The notes: generated by a model not told the origin, from the sequence alone. A DNA stretch of 54,510 nt from JAITWN01 sp964581365 (GCA_964581365.1 CAZOOF010000006.1:1-54510), one strand, 5' to 3'. Shown: positions 25,500-33,888, counted from the stretch's first letter. Program-made: numbers and translations.

Positions 25500-25529
25500 T
25501 TGTGTCATTCCCTCCGACTTCCCTACAAT
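25500..25529 (+). promoter_or_regulatory. Candidate promoter of the FG-GAP lipoprotein gene
   Basis: TTGTGT (25500-25505) and TACAAT (25524-25529) are spaced by 18 bp. Transcription would start near 25536, leaving a leader of about 160 bases before the ATG at 25697. The rest of the 275-bp gap 25422-25696 shows nothing else I can support. Confidence 0.4.
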
Positions 25530-25696
25530 GGCTGTTCGCCATACACAATGTCGTCCGGTCCCGGCAGAGCTTACGCGAAATCATCCTCAGATCGCCTTCG
25601 TCAATATCGATTTGAATCCATGAGCTTTCGAATCGTGTGCGGTTGCCTGGGCATGGGCGCTGGGTGCGTACGTCGTCAGGGAGGGATTGGGTCGAG

Positions 25697-27751
25697 ATGA
25701 GCTCGAGTTCGGATATGAAGTCGCTGGCCCGTGTCAGGACCATTGTAGGCGCGTCGTGGCGACAGGGGCGGTATGCCGCTGTTGTTGCGCTGTGGCTTGC
25801 GCTCACCGCCTGTAGCGGAGGTGGCGGCGGCGGAGGCGGCGGCAATTCCAATCTGACTTCCGTTGGTGGTTTCATTACCGGGCTCAACGGCACGATCGCC
25901 CTGCGGAACGAGGTAGATGGCAATCCCGGCAGCACTCGGGAATTCAGCAATATCGATCCTCTCCAGACGAGCGTTCCCTTCGCTCTGCCGCCCCGTCTGT
26001 CGTCGAACCAGAAATACAACATCGTCGTCGTCTCGCAACCCCAGGCGCAAGTGTGCACCGTGGTCAACGGCAGCGGAACCTACCGCGGCTCGGCGATCAC
26101 CGACATCGTCGTCAACTGCGTGGACGAATATCCGCTTACCTTGACGCTGCGAAGCGCGAAGATCTTCCGCTTCACCTGGGATCCGGTGCCGGGGGCGACC
26201 GACTATCACCTCTACGAGAAACCGGATGCCGCGGGCGCGTTTGGCCGCGATCCCATCGCCAGCTTTGGCCCGGATGATAACGAGTATGAGATGGAAGTGT
26301 TCCTGCCGGCCAGGATCAGCGCCAGCTACATTCTCGAATACTGTGATGACGATGGCTGCGAGAATTCCTCGCCGGTATTTGTCAGCGGAACGCTTGATGA
26401 GGCCATTGGCTATGTGAAGGCGTCGAATACCGGTGCCAACGATCAGTTCGGCTTCAGCATGGCGTTGTCCGAGGATGGCGGCACGCTGGCGGTCGGTGCT
26501 CCCTTCGAGGACAGCGATCCCAGCGGCCCGGAGGACGGACTGAATAACAGTGGTGCTGTCTACATCTACACGCGCACCGCACTTGGGAAATGGGAGCGTC
26601 AGGCGAGGCTCAAGGCATCCAATGCTAGCGCGGACGATCAGTTTGGACACAGGGTCGTTCTGTCGGCGGATGGTGATACGCTGGCGGTGGGAACGCCATA
26701 TGAGAGTGATGGATTGGCCGAGAGCGGCGCGGTGTATGTCTTCAGGCGTGACGAGGGGACCTGGACCGAGCGGCAGAAGCTCAAAGCAGCCAATGCTGGA
26801 GAAAATGATTGGTTTGGATGGAGCGTAGCCCTATCCGCAGATGGTACGGTGCTCGCGACAGGGGCTCCCTTCGAGGGAGATCTTCCACCGGCGGACCCGG
26901 CCAGGAACAGCGGCGCGGTCTATGTTTTTGCGGACAACGGTACTACCTGGTTACAGGAGTCCTATCTTAAGGCGCCTGACCCCAGGAGCAACGATCAATT
27001 CGGTCTTGCATTGGACCTGTCTGCTGATGGGAGAGTGCTCGTGGTCGGCGCGCCACTGGAGAGCGTTGGTGCATCCAACAGTGGGGCGGTATATGTCTAC
27101 GAGTTCGACGGAAACTCGTGGGGCGCCCCGGTCTACGTCAAGGCGCCCAACGCTGATCCGGGTGATTGGTTTGGCTACAGCGTCGCTCTTTCCGGCGATG
27201 GAAGTGTGCTCGTGGTAGGGGCGCCGTATGAAGACAGCGCGGCAATCGGCATCGACGGAGATCAGGCCAGCAACGCCGCTCCCGGCAGCGGCGCCGTTTA
27301 CGTCTATGTCCGGAATGCGGTCGGGCAGTGGGGTCGCGATGTCTATCTCAAGGCCTCGAACGCCGGCGGTACCGTGGTGTCGACGAATCCGAATCTCGGA
27401 GATGTCTTTGGCTTTGCCATCGCACTCGCGGATGACGGGGACGTCCTTGTCGTCGGCGCCTACGCCGAAGACAGCGCTGCCACGGGCATCGGCGGTGACC
27501 AGCTGAATAATGGTGTGCGGAACAGCGGTGCGGCCTATGTCTTCCGCCGCGTCGATGGCGGGTGGGTGCAGCAGGCATATGTCAAGGCGCCGAATCCTGA
27601 CGTCGATGACGTTTTTGGCGACAATCTCGCCCTGTCGGGCGATGGGGCGGTGCTGGCCGTGGGAGCACCATACGAAGACGGCGGCTCCACCGGTGTCGGC
27701 GGCGCGATGAACAATGCCGTGACCGACAGCGGCGCCGTATATCTTTACTGA
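25697..27751 (+). CDS. FG-GAP-repeat surface lipoprotein
   Basis: 684 residues. A lipoprotein signal ends at the lipobox LTAC (Cys near 41), followed at once by Ser and nine Gly. Residues about 55-145 resemble a small exported beta domain; about 150-225 look fibronectin-like (FTWDPVPGATDYHLYEK). Seven FG-GAP-type repeats of 55-75 residues fill the rest, each with the pattern D-x-F-G, LSxDGxxLxVGAPxED and SGAVYVY. Integrin-like repeats of this sort form a calcium-binding propeller; seven blades would close one. The protein ends exactly with the last repeat (SGAVYLY). It is probably outer-membrane anchored. Ligand unknown; AGGGA lies about ten bases before the start. Confidence 0.85.
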   Translation: MSSSSDMKSLARVRTIVGASWRQGRYAAVVALWLALTACSGGGGGGGGGNSNLTSVGGFITGLNGTIALRNEVDGNPGSTREFSNIDPLQTSVPFALPPRLSSNQKYNIVVVSQPQAQVCTVVNGSGTYRGSAITDIVVNCVDEYPLTLTLRSAKIFRFTWDPVPGATDYHLYEKPDAAGAFGRDPIASFGPDDNEYEMEVFLPARISASYILEYCDDDGCENSSPVFVSGTLDEAIGYVKASNTGANDQFGFSMALSEDGGTLAVGAPFEDSDPSGPEDGLNNSGAVYIYTRTALGKWERQARLKASNASADDQFGHRVVLSADGDTLAVGTPYESDGLAESGAVYVFRRDEGTWTERQKLKAANAGENDWFGWSVALSADGTVLATGAPFEGDLPPADPARNSGAVYVFADNGTTWLQESYLKAPDPRSNDQFGLALDLSADGRVLVVGAPLESVGASNSGAVYVYEFDGNSWGAPVYVKAPNADPGDWFGYSVALSGDGSVLVVGAPYEDSAAIGIDGDQASNAAPGSGAVYVYVRNAVGQWGRDVYLKASNAGGTVVSTNPNLGDVFGFAIALADDGDVLVVGAYAEDSAATGIGGDQLNNGVRNSGAAYVFRRVDGGWVQQAYVKAPNPDVDDVFGDNLALSGDGAVLAVGAPYEDGGSTGVGGAMNNAVTDSGAVYLY

Positions 27752-27770
27752 ACTGGGTTCGTGCGGCGCC

Positions 27771-28256
27771 CTACAGGAACCGCACCAGCAGGAACAGCCC
27801 TATCATGGTGAAGCCGAGCGCGAGCTTGCCGGCGGTCGCCAGCAGCAGTCCGATGAACGCGCCGTACCCGGCGCGCGCGGCTCCCGGCAGATCGCGGCGC
27901 ACGGTCAGCTCGCCGATGACGGCGCCCAGGAACGGTCCCGCGATCAGTCCCGGCAGGCCGAAGAAAATTCCGACTATGGCGCCGATTGCGGCTCCCAGGA
28001 TCGAGCGCCCCGAAGCGCCGTAGCGGCGGGCGCCGAGCGCCGAGGCCACGAAGTCGAGCAGGTAGCTGAGTGCGGCCAGCACGCCGAGCGCCACCAGCGT
28101 CGCGGTACCCACGTAAGCGTAGTCTTCTGCCCAGGCTGCCAGGAAAAGACCGGCGAACAGCATGGGCGCGCCCGGCAGAGCCGGCAGCACGAGGCCAGCC
28201 AGGCCGCCGAGGATCAGCAGGGCGGCCAGGATCCATATCAGCATATCTATCATCAT
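27771..28256 (-). CDS. DUF456 family membrane protein
   Basis: 161 residues, almost entirely hydrophobic, with four to five membrane segments and the glycine-rich family motif FGLPGLIAGPFLGAVIGE near 98-115. No function is known for DUF456. The first ATG overlaps the stop codon of the acetyltransferase gene (ATGATGA); ATG codons at 28253 and 28244 are also possible starts. It is the last gene of a three-gene minus-strand operon with the acetyltransferase and the Mut7-C protein. Confidence 0.85.
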   Translation of the reverse strand: MMIDMLIWILAALLILGGLAGLVLPALPGAPMLFAGLFLAAWAEDYAYVGTATLVALGVLAALSYLLDFVASALGARRYGASGRSILGAAIGAIVGIFFGLPGLIAGPFLGAVIGELTVRRDLPGAARAGYGAFIGLLLATAGKLALGFTMIGLFLLVRFL

Positions 28257-28762
28257 TCCCTGGACAGCTTCAGTCTGAGGCTGCAGAGACCGTCGATCGG
28301 CGGCTCGATCTCGAAGCCGAAGTCGCGGGCCAGATGCAGCATGCGTACATTGCTGGCCAGAGTCTCTCCTTCGAGTTCCGCGATGCCCTGGGAGCGCGCG
28401 TGACGGATCAGCCGGTCGAGCAGCAGCATGCCCAAGCCATGACCCTTGAGGTCCGAGCGCACCACCACCGCAAATTCTGCGCGCTCGGGATCTTCCCGGC
28501 GGACGGCTCTGGCGACGCCGAGTATGCGTCCCCCGCTCTTGTCTTCGCTGGCGACGAACGCCGCTTCGCGCGCGGGGTCGGGATGCGTGTATCGCCGCAG
28601 CTCATCGGGGTCGTGCGGGTGCGGGGCTTCGAAGAAACGCTGGCGGTAGTCTGCGGGGCGCAGGCTGTCGAGGAATTCGCGGTGCGCCGCTTCATCGCCG
28701 GGACGGATCGGGCGCAGCACGATGGGCATGCCTTCGAAGATGATGTGCTCTTCAGCTTCCAT
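28253..28762 (-). CDS. GNAT family N-acetyltransferase
   Basis: 169 residues. The acetyl-CoA-binding motif A is VVRSDLKGHGLGMLLLDRL (about 101-119), preceded by the strand AEFAVVV, and followed by SNVRMLHLARDFGFE. The sequence resembles the acetyltransferase domain of PatZ-type protein acetyltransferases, but without the acyl-CoA-synthetase-like part. Start: ATG 28762 overlaps the upstream gene by 11 bp and has GGGG nearby; GTG codons at 28774 and 28786 are in frame. It is the middle gene of the operon. Substrate unknown. Confidence 0.87.
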   Translation of the reverse strand: MEAEEHIIFEGMPIVLRPIRPGDEAAHREFLDSLRPADYRQRFFEAPHPHDPDELRRYTHPDPAREAAFVASEDKSGGRILGVARAVRREDPERAEFAVVVRSDLKGHGLGMLLLDRLIRHARSQGIAELEGETLASNVRMLHLARDFGFEIEPPIDGLCSLRLKLSRE

Positions 28763-29516
28763 CAGTCGCCCCACACTGATCCTCACGGCCGATCACCGAG
28801 GTGATCAGGGTCTGCATGCGCTCATAGTGACTGCCCTTCCAGTAGATTCTGCCGCAGTGCCGGCACTGGCCGAATTCACGATGCAGTGCGCGCGTTCGCG
28901 GCGGCAGACGGTCGATGACGTCTTCCCGGGCTACCTCCGATACCGGACCATTGCATTTCATGCAGCGCGTGAATGGCCGCATGCGATCGGCGAGCCCAAA
29001 GCGCTGCACCACCTCGATGAGCTGTTCTCTGGGGAGGCGGTGGCGCACATAATAGCCGTAAATCACTTCGCGTCGCATGAGCAGGCCCCGGTCCCGGGTC
29101 AGAAGCAGGCGATCTTCGCTGGCCGAGAGCCGCGCAATCGTCGCATCCTCGGCATCAGTCTCATGCCAGGTATCGAAGCCCAGCATTCGCAGATAGGCTG
29201 CCAGCCTGGCCATATGAGAATCGAGCACGAAGGACAGGTCAGCCGGCGCGGGAGGGCGCAGGGTGCGCCAGTCCGCTGTGCCGGGAGGCGGATGCGGGTA
29301 AACCACAATCTCCATTTCATCCCGTACCGGGTGATCGAAACCGACCGGCCGGCCGTCGGCCAGGATCGCGGCAATTTCGACATGAGGCACGCCAAGGGAT
29401 TCGATCAGGTCCTTTGCTGATCGCGGTCCGGTATGCGGCTGCACGATCACTGTGCCGCGCAGGGCGCGGGGCAGAAAATCGTTCAGCTCGTCTTTGAAAC
29501 TTACGTGTATGGCCAA
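28752..29516 (-). CDS. Mut7-C RNase-domain protein with N-terminal ubiquitin-like domain
   Basis: 254 residues in two parts. Residues 1-85 form a MoaD/ubiquitin-like domain (Mut7-C ubiquitin, VSFKDELNDFLP). Residues about 92-245 form the Mut7-C PIN-like nuclease domain: LDSHMARLAAYLRMLGFD, then LLTRDRGLL with its acidic residue, and a zinc ribbon CMKC at about 192-195 with CRHC near 224-227. Proteins of this build are widespread but not characterised well; RNase activity is inferred from the PIN-like fold and the Caenorhabditis elegans Mut-7 relationship. First gene of a minus-strand operon with GNAT and DUF456 genes. Confidence 0.9.
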   Translation of the reverse strand: MAIHVSFKDELNDFLPRALRGTVIVQPHTGPRSAKDLIESLGVPHVEIAAILADGRPVGFDHPVRDEMEIVVYPHPPPGTADWRTLRPPAPADLSFVLDSHMARLAAYLRMLGFDTWHETDAEDATIARLSASEDRLLLTRDRGLLMRREVIYGYYVRHRLPREQLIEVVQRFGLADRMRPFTRCMKCNGPVSEVAREDVIDRLPPRTRALHREFGQCRHCGRIYWKGSHYERMQTLITSVIGREDQCGATDGS

Positions 29517-29540
29517 GGTTCGCGCTGCCCGATGGTGTCA

Positions 29541-29568
29541 TTGCATCTGTGGATGCCTCGCTTAGACT
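29541..29568 (+). promoter_or_regulatory. Weak candidate promoter of the SDR-Nudix pair
   Basis: TTGCAT (29541-29546) and TAGACT (29563-29568) are spaced by 16 bp, with transcription expected near 29575 and an ATG at 29601. It lies in the divergent gap after the Mut7-C gene start. Confidence 0.3.
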
Positions 29569-29600
29569 GAGCATACTCGCAATCGATGGGGAGCCGAACG

Positions 29601-30356
29601 ATGAGCGGACGGGCGGCGGTTATCGTAACCGGCGGCGGACAGGGTATCGGCAAGGCGACAGTGCGCAGACTGCTCGATGACGGGCTTGCCGTGCTGATCG
29701 CCGATATCGATACGGAGGCTGGCGAAGAGACCGCAGTCGAGTATGCGGCGCTGGGTGATGTGAGTTTTCTTCCCTGTGACGTCGCCGATGAATGCCAGGT
29801 GCGGGCCATGATCGATGCCGCCGCGCGCCGCGGCGGCATTCGCGGTCTGGTGAACAATGCCGGCATTCCGCGCTTTCGCCTGCTCGAAGATGCCACGCTG
29901 GCCGACTGGCTTGCGGTGATCAGCGTCAATCTGACCGGCGCCTTTCTCTGCGCCAAGTATGCCGCACCGCATCTTCGCGTGGCTCATGGGGCCATCGTCA
30001 ATATTGCCTCCACGCGCGCGCTCATGTCTGAGCCGGGCGGCGAGGCATACGCGGCATCCAAGGGCGGTCTGATCGCGCTGACCCATGCGCTGGCGGTGAG
30101 CATGGGACCAGAAGTGCGTGTCAACTGCATCAGTCCCGGCTGGATCGAAGTCGCCGGCTGGAAGAAACGAAGTCTGCGCCGCGAGCCGCAGCACAGCGAA
30201 GCCGATCGGGCTCAGCATCCCGTCGGCCGGGTCGGCAGACCCGAAGACGTCGCCGCGATGGTTTCTTATCTGCTTTCCGATCAGGCCGGGTTCATGACCG
30301 GCGCCAACGTGGTCATCGATGGCGGGATGACGCGGAAGATGATCTATGCTGAATGA
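29601..30356 (+). CDS. SDR family oxidoreductase
   Basis: 251 residues, classical short-chain dehydrogenase length. The cofactor motif TGGGQGIG is at about 10-17, NNAG near 88, the catalytic Ser in NIASTRA near 136, and the Tyr/Lys pair in YAASKGG near 149-155. Asp in ADIDTEAG, at the end of the second strand, suggests NAD(H) rather than NADP(H). The C-terminal DGGMTRKM ending is common in the FabG-like group. Start: GGGGAG seven bases before ATG 29601; the ATG at 29586 lacks a site. A Nudix gene follows after 12 bases. Substrate unknown. Confidence 0.9.
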   Translation: MSGRAAVIVTGGGQGIGKATVRRLLDDGLAVLIADIDTEAGEETAVEYAALGDVSFLPCDVADECQVRAMIDAAARRGGIRGLVNNAGIPRFRLLEDATLADWLAVISVNLTGAFLCAKYAAPHLRVAHGAIVNIASTRALMSEPGGEAYAASKGGLIALTHALAVSMGPEVRVNCISPGWIEVAGWKKRSLRREPQHSEADRAQHPVGRVGRPEDVAAMVSYLLSDQAGFMTGANVVIDGGMTRKMIYAE

Positions 30357-30368
30357 TCGGGAGCGCTG

Positions 30369-30869
30369 ATGAGTCTCAAATCCGCCGGGCTGCTGCCTTA
30401 TCGCCGCCGCAATGCCGGGGTGGAGGTGCTGCTGGTGCATCCCGGGGGGCCGTACTGGAAGCAGCGCGATCAGGGTGCCTGGTCCATTGCCAAGGGACTG
30501 TATGAGGAGGAGGCGCCGCTCGACGCCGCTCGACGCGAATTCGCTGAGGAGACTGGTCATTCGGTCGATGGGTATGATGATGCCTGCTTCGTGCCGCTGG
30601 GTTCCGTGCGGCTGCCATCCGGCAAGCTCGTCTATGCATGGGCGCTGGAGCATGATCTGGATGCCACGCTCATCCGCAGCAATACCTTCATGATGGAATG
30701 GCCGCGCGGCTCGGGCAGACAAAGCGAATTTCCGGAAGTGGACCGTGCCGGCTGGTTCTCTCTGGCAGAGGCGAGGGAGAAAATCAGTCCGGGGCAGCTA
30801 CCCTTCCTGGAACGTCTGGATATCCATCTGAAAGCATCCGGGCGGGCTGATCGTGCGGTGGAGCGCTGA
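30369..30869 (+). CDS. Nudix hydrolase (COG4119-like)
   Basis: 166 residues. The Nudix box reads GLYEEEAPLDAARREFAEET, which is the canonical G-x5-E-x7-REUxEExGU except that the first gap has four residues instead of five. The REFAEETG core that binds metal is intact. The N-terminal SAGLLPYRRRNAGVEVLLVHPGG and WSIAKG match the COG4119 group, whose substrates are not settled. A 10-bp sequence (GCCGCTCGAC) is repeated in tandem at 30515-30534, inside the box. It follows the SDR gene by 12 bp and is probably cotranscribed. Confidence 0.88.
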   Translation: MSLKSAGLLPYRRRNAGVEVLLVHPGGPYWKQRDQGAWSIAKGLYEEEAPLDAARREFAEETGHSVDGYDDACFVPLGSVRLPSGKLVYAWALEHDLDATLIRSNTFMMEWPRGSGRQSEFPEVDRAGWFSLAEAREKISPGQLPFLERLDIHLKASGRADRAVER

Positions 30870-30911
30870 ACGCCGGCAGGGGTTCAGCGCGCCGGGAAGC
30901 CCGCGCCAGCG

Positions 30912-31247
30912 TCACTCCGCGCGCAGGTAGTAGGCGCCGGTGTGATATGTCAGCCGTCTGCGATCGGAGCTGACTTCGAAATCCGCTTCCGCTTCGCGGC
31001 CATCGCGCTCGATGCTGAGACTCAGCATGTCGCCGGAAAGCTCATAGCGCCCGCGCAGGGTTTCGCCGCCCGCGGTTCGGATGGTCACACGGCCGCGGCC
31101 ATCGAATTCGAGCACGTCTTCACTATCCTGCTGGGGATTGTGGGCGAGCGTCCAGGTCCCCTGCAGCCAGGGCTGCTCCGAGCCGCCACAGGCAGTGAGC
31201 AGGGCGCCGAGCAGCAGCCCGGCGAGAATCGATGAAAGTATGCGCAT
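30912..31247 (-). CDS. Small lipoprotein, lipocalin/META-like beta protein
   Basis: 111 residues. The signal peptide MRILSSILAGLLLGALLTAC ends at a lipobox Cys20. The mature part has WLQGTWTLAHN, then LEFDGRGRVTIRT, LRGRYELSGDMLSLSI and ADFEVSSDRRRLTYH: alternating strands like the small lipocalin-like domains (DUF4488/DUF5640 style) that occur in exported lipoproteins. No function is known. The frame is open upstream to 31346, but the added residues are Pro/Gly-rich and lack a start site. It converges on the Nudix gene. Confidence 0.75.
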   Translation of the reverse strand: MRILSSILAGLLLGALLTACGGSEQPWLQGTWTLAHNPQQDSEDVLEFDGRGRVTIRTAGGETLRGRYELSGDMLSLSIERDGREAEADFEVSSDRRRLTYHTGAYYLRAE

Positions 31248-31382
31248 GGGCGTATTGAAGCAGAGCCGGGGATCAGGCGCCAGCCTCCTGCCCCCGAGCC
31301 CCGGGGGGGGGGAGCCGCTTGTCAGCCCCGGTGCCAGGCTGCACAATGCGGCCTATCGCAATAGCAGGGTTCGTCAACATCC

Positions 31383-31736
31383 ATGTCCGCCAGTCTCTCT
31401 CCCCTCGATGCATTGAAGAAGCTCAAGGCCGCCCAGGAGCGCTACGTGCTCGTCATCGGTCTCGGCATCGGCGTCCTGCTCGTCCTCTATTTCTTCAGCT
31501 TTGCTCAGGTGCTCGATCGCGGTTACACCGGGCTGCTATGGTTCCAGGCGATCAGCGCCGTGGTGATGATCGGTGCGCTTTTCTTCCTCAAGCGTCTGGC
31601 GTTCTTCCTGGTCCGGCTGTTCTTCGGGCGCCGCGCGCCCTACCGGGAACTCCTGGCGCGTATCGGCCCGTCCGATCTCGACCAGGATGCCGAAAAGCTG
31701 GCCGACAGGATCGGTTCCGGTATCGAAGCCCGTTGA
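31383..31736 (+). CDS. Small two-segment membrane protein
   Basis: 117 residues, family not recognised. A short helical N-terminus (SPLDALKKLKAAQERY) is followed by two membrane segments at about 23-41 and 50-82, then a soluble acidic tail (LLARIGPSDLDQDAEKLADRIGS). The region upstream carries a run of nine G at 31304-31312. No clear ribosome-binding site is seen before the ATG. Confidence 0.65.
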   Translation: MSASLSPLDALKKLKAAQERYVLVIGLGIGVLLVLYFFSFAQVLDRGYTGLLWFQAISAVVMIGALFFLKRLAFFLVRLFFGRRAPYRELLARIGPSDLDQDAEKLADRIGSGIEAR

Positions 31737-31863
31737 GCTGCTGGCTCGCCCTGGCCGGCATCCGCTGACCAATGCAAAGCCGCTCGGCTGATCGCTTTAT
31801 ATTACAGTCACTTAGGTGGTCGCCCGGGTTCTCTTCCGGGGCGGGGAGGGGTACAATAGGCGG

Positions 31864-31903
31864 GCGTGCATCTCACGCACCTCGGGGAGTGATCAGTCAC
31901 TCC
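31864..31903 (+). promoter_or_regulatory. Two tandem hairpins before the lipoprotein hydrolase gene
   Basis: GCGTG/CACGC (31864-31868 with 31874-31878, loop of five) is followed by GGAGTGA/TCACTCC (31886-31892 with 31897-31903, loop TCAG). A -10-like TACAAT is at 31852-31857, so both hairpins could lie in the leader of the transcript for the gene at 31941. The rest of the gap 31737-31940 shows nothing else. Confidence 0.35.
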
Positions 31904-31940
31904 GTGCCACAGGTACGACACTACGATCCCGCATTTCACC

Positions 31941-32999
31941 GTGACCAAGATCAAGTCGCGCAGCCGGTGGCTGCGTCCCTTTTCCCGGATGGCCACAGTC
32001 CTGTTCAGCGCCGTGCTGATGGTCGCGTGCAGCCAGTTCAATCCTGCCGGCCCCGCCATGCGCGCACCTGAGCTGAACGATGACCATGTCGTCACCGCGG
32101 ATGATTATCGGCTGCCGCTGCACCGCTGGTACCCGGCGGATGACCGTCCGCCGGAGCGGGTGGTGCTTGCCATCCATGGGTTCAACGATTACGGCGCCAG
32201 CTTCGATGTGCTGGCGCGCGCGCTGGTGCAGGATGGCACCGCGGTCTACGCCTACGATCAGCGCGGCTTCGGCGCCACCGAGCCCAAGGGCATCTGGGCC
32301 GGACAGGACACCATGGTTGCCGATCTGGGCATCGTGGCGCGCCTGCTGCGCGAGCGCTATCCGGATACCCCGCTGTATCTCGCCGGCAAGAGCATGGGCG
32401 GGGCGGTCACCATCGCGGCTCTGACCAGCGCCGAGCCTCCTCCGGTCGATGGCGCCGTGCTGATCGCCCCGGCTATCTGGGGGCGGAAAATCATGCCCTG
32501 GTATCAGCGGGCGAGTCTGTCGGCGGCCAGATGGCTGTTGCCGCGGATGTCATTCTCGGGCAGGACCGCCCAGCGTATCGGCGTGCGTGCCAGTGATGAC
32601 CCGGAGGTGCTGCGGCAACTGGGGCTGGATCCGCTGGTGCAGAAGGAGGCGCGGGTCGACACGCTGTACGGGCTCAGCGAGCTGATGAACACGGCTCTGG
32701 CGCGGGCCTCCGACATCGACGTGCCGACCCTGTTGCTGTACGGGGCCCAGGATCAGGTCATTCCGCCGCCGGCCATGTGCCGCCTCCTGGATCGCCTGGG
32801 CGGAGAAGAAATGCCTTGGCGGATGGTTGCTTATCCGCAGGGATACCACATGCTGACGCGCTATACCGGTGGCGCGACCACGCACGCCGACATCGCCGCC
32901 TGGCTGCGCGATCCGAAGGGGCGCCTGCCTTCCGGCAACGAAGTGAATCGCGCCGGAGCCCGCGATCTGCTTTGCGGCGATCCCCTGCATCGGGCCTGA
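31941..32999 (+). CDS. Alpha/beta-hydrolase lipoprotein (monoacylglycerol-lipase/PldB-like)
   Basis: 352 residues from a GTG start. The lipobox MVAC (Cys near 30) anchors it to the membrane. The hydrolase fold shows the oxyanion segment AIHGFNDYG near 78-86, nucleophile Ser in GKSMGG (about 152), Asp in YGAQDQV near 273 and His in GYHML near 307. The sequence around YDQRGFGATEPKGIW is typical of monoacylglycerol lipases and lysophospholipases. It likely cleaves a membrane-derived lipid ester in the periplasm or at the outer membrane. No ribosome-binding site is seen; an ATG at 31989 would still leave a lipoprotein signal. Confidence 0.85.
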   Translation: MTKIKSRSRWLRPFSRMATVLFSAVLMVACSQFNPAGPAMRAPELNDDHVVTADDYRLPLHRWYPADDRPPERVVLAIHGFNDYGASFDVLARALVQDGTAVYAYDQRGFGATEPKGIWAGQDTMVADLGIVARLLRERYPDTPLYLAGKSMGGAVTIAALTSAEPPPVDGAVLIAPAIWGRKIMPWYQRASLSAARWLLPRMSFSGRTAQRIGVRASDDPEVLRQLGLDPLVQKEARVDTLYGLSELMNTALARASDIDVPTLLLYGAQDQVIPPPAMCRLLDRLGGEEMPWRMVAYPQGYHMLTRYTGGATTHADIAAWLRDPKGRLPSGNEVNRAGARDLLCGDPLHRA

Positions 33000-33057
33000 G
33001 CCCGCGAGCGCTGCGGAACTTGTTGATCTTGCTCGGGGATTTTGGTCCAATGGACCC

Positions 33058-33825
33058 ATGTCGGAAGCGATCGAGGGGGGCTGCGCACACACGGAGAATG
33101 CCGGGCTTGCATGTCGGGTATGCAGTCTGCATCGTCTCTGTCTTCCGCTCGGCATCGACAAGGACGATCTCGATCGTCTCGCCAGCATCGTCAGTCGCCG
33201 CCGGCCACCATTGAAGCGTGGCGAGTACCTCTTCCATGCCGGCGATCCCTTCAAGGCCGTTTATGTGATTCGCGCAGGTTCGGTGAAAACGGTCACCGTT
33301 TCGCGCGAAGGTGACGAGCATGTCACCGGTTTCTACCTTCCAGGTGAGCTGATCGGTCTCGATGCCATTGCCGGCGGCTGTCATCCCTGTGCGGCGAAAG
33401 CGCTCGAATCCACTGCGGTGTGCGAGATTGGCTACGGCGAACTCGAAGCTCTGTCGCGGAAGATTCCGGGTTTGCAGCGGCAATTGCTGCGCCTCATGAG
33501 CTGCGAGATCCGCCATGACCGCAACATGATGGTGCTGCTCGGGGGCATGCCCGCCGAAGAACGGCTGGCCGCGCTGCTGGTCAATCTGTCGGACCGTTTC
33601 CGCCAGCGCGGTTTTTCGGCCAACGATATCCGTCTGAGCATGTCCCGCTACGATATCGGCAGCTATCTCGGCCTTGCCGTGGAGACGGTCAGTCGCCTGT
33701 TTTCCCGGCTGCAAGGTGAAGGGTTCATCACCGTGGAGCGCAAGCACGTCCATATCCGTGACGTCGAAGCGCTCGTCAATCTGGTCGCGGCTCCGCTGTC
33801 GGTGATCGACGAGCGGCGCATCTGA
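33058..33825 (+). CDS. fnr: FNR/ANR-type oxygen-sensing transcription regulator
   Basis: Cytoplasmic Crp/Fnr-family regulator of 255 residues. It has the full set of iron-sulphur ligands at Cys19, Cys22, Cys28 (C-x2-C-x5-C) and Cys122, matching Escherichia coli FNR (20, 23, 29, 122) almost residue for residue. The cNMP-like sensor domain spans about 50-150 and the recognition helix reads LGLAVETVSRLFSRLQ, whose E-x2-SR residues read TTGAT half-sites. It should bind a [4Fe-4S] cluster, dimerise without oxygen and activate or repress promoters. An FNR box lies just downstream, before ompW (33875-33888). No good ribosome-binding site precedes the ATG. Confidence 0.92.
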   Translation: MSEAIEGGCAHTENAGLACRVCSLHRLCLPLGIDKDDLDRLASIVSRRRPPLKRGEYLFHAGDPFKAVYVIRAGSVKTVTVSREGDEHVTGFYLPGELIGLDAIAGGCHPCAAKALESTAVCEIGYGELEALSRKIPGLQRQLLRLMSCEIRHDRNMMVLLGGMPAEERLAALLVNLSDRFRQRGFSANDIRLSMSRYDIGSYLGLAVETVSRLFSRLQGEGFITVERKHVHIRDVEALVNLVAAPLSVIDERRI

Positions 33826-33874
33826 CCCTCAAGCTCGTAACTCATCCTCCCGCGGATATCAATCCGCACTTTTC

Positions 33875-33888
33875 CTGATCCAGATCAA
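33875..33888 (+). promoter_or_regulatory. FNR/ANR box upstream of ompW
   Basis: CTGATCCAGATCAA matches the FNR consensus TTGAT-N4-ATCAA at nine of ten defined positions. Its centre (33881.5) is 41.5 bp before 33923; a weak -10 box CACATT at 33911-33916 fits a start at that point, which is the class II activation geometry. The next gene is ompW, which FNR controls in Escherichia coli. Confidence 0.7.

Noticed and set aside
31301..31316. Run of nine G as a possible phase-variation tract
   Set aside because: It lies in an intergenic region with no gene frame running through it and not between clear promoter boxes.
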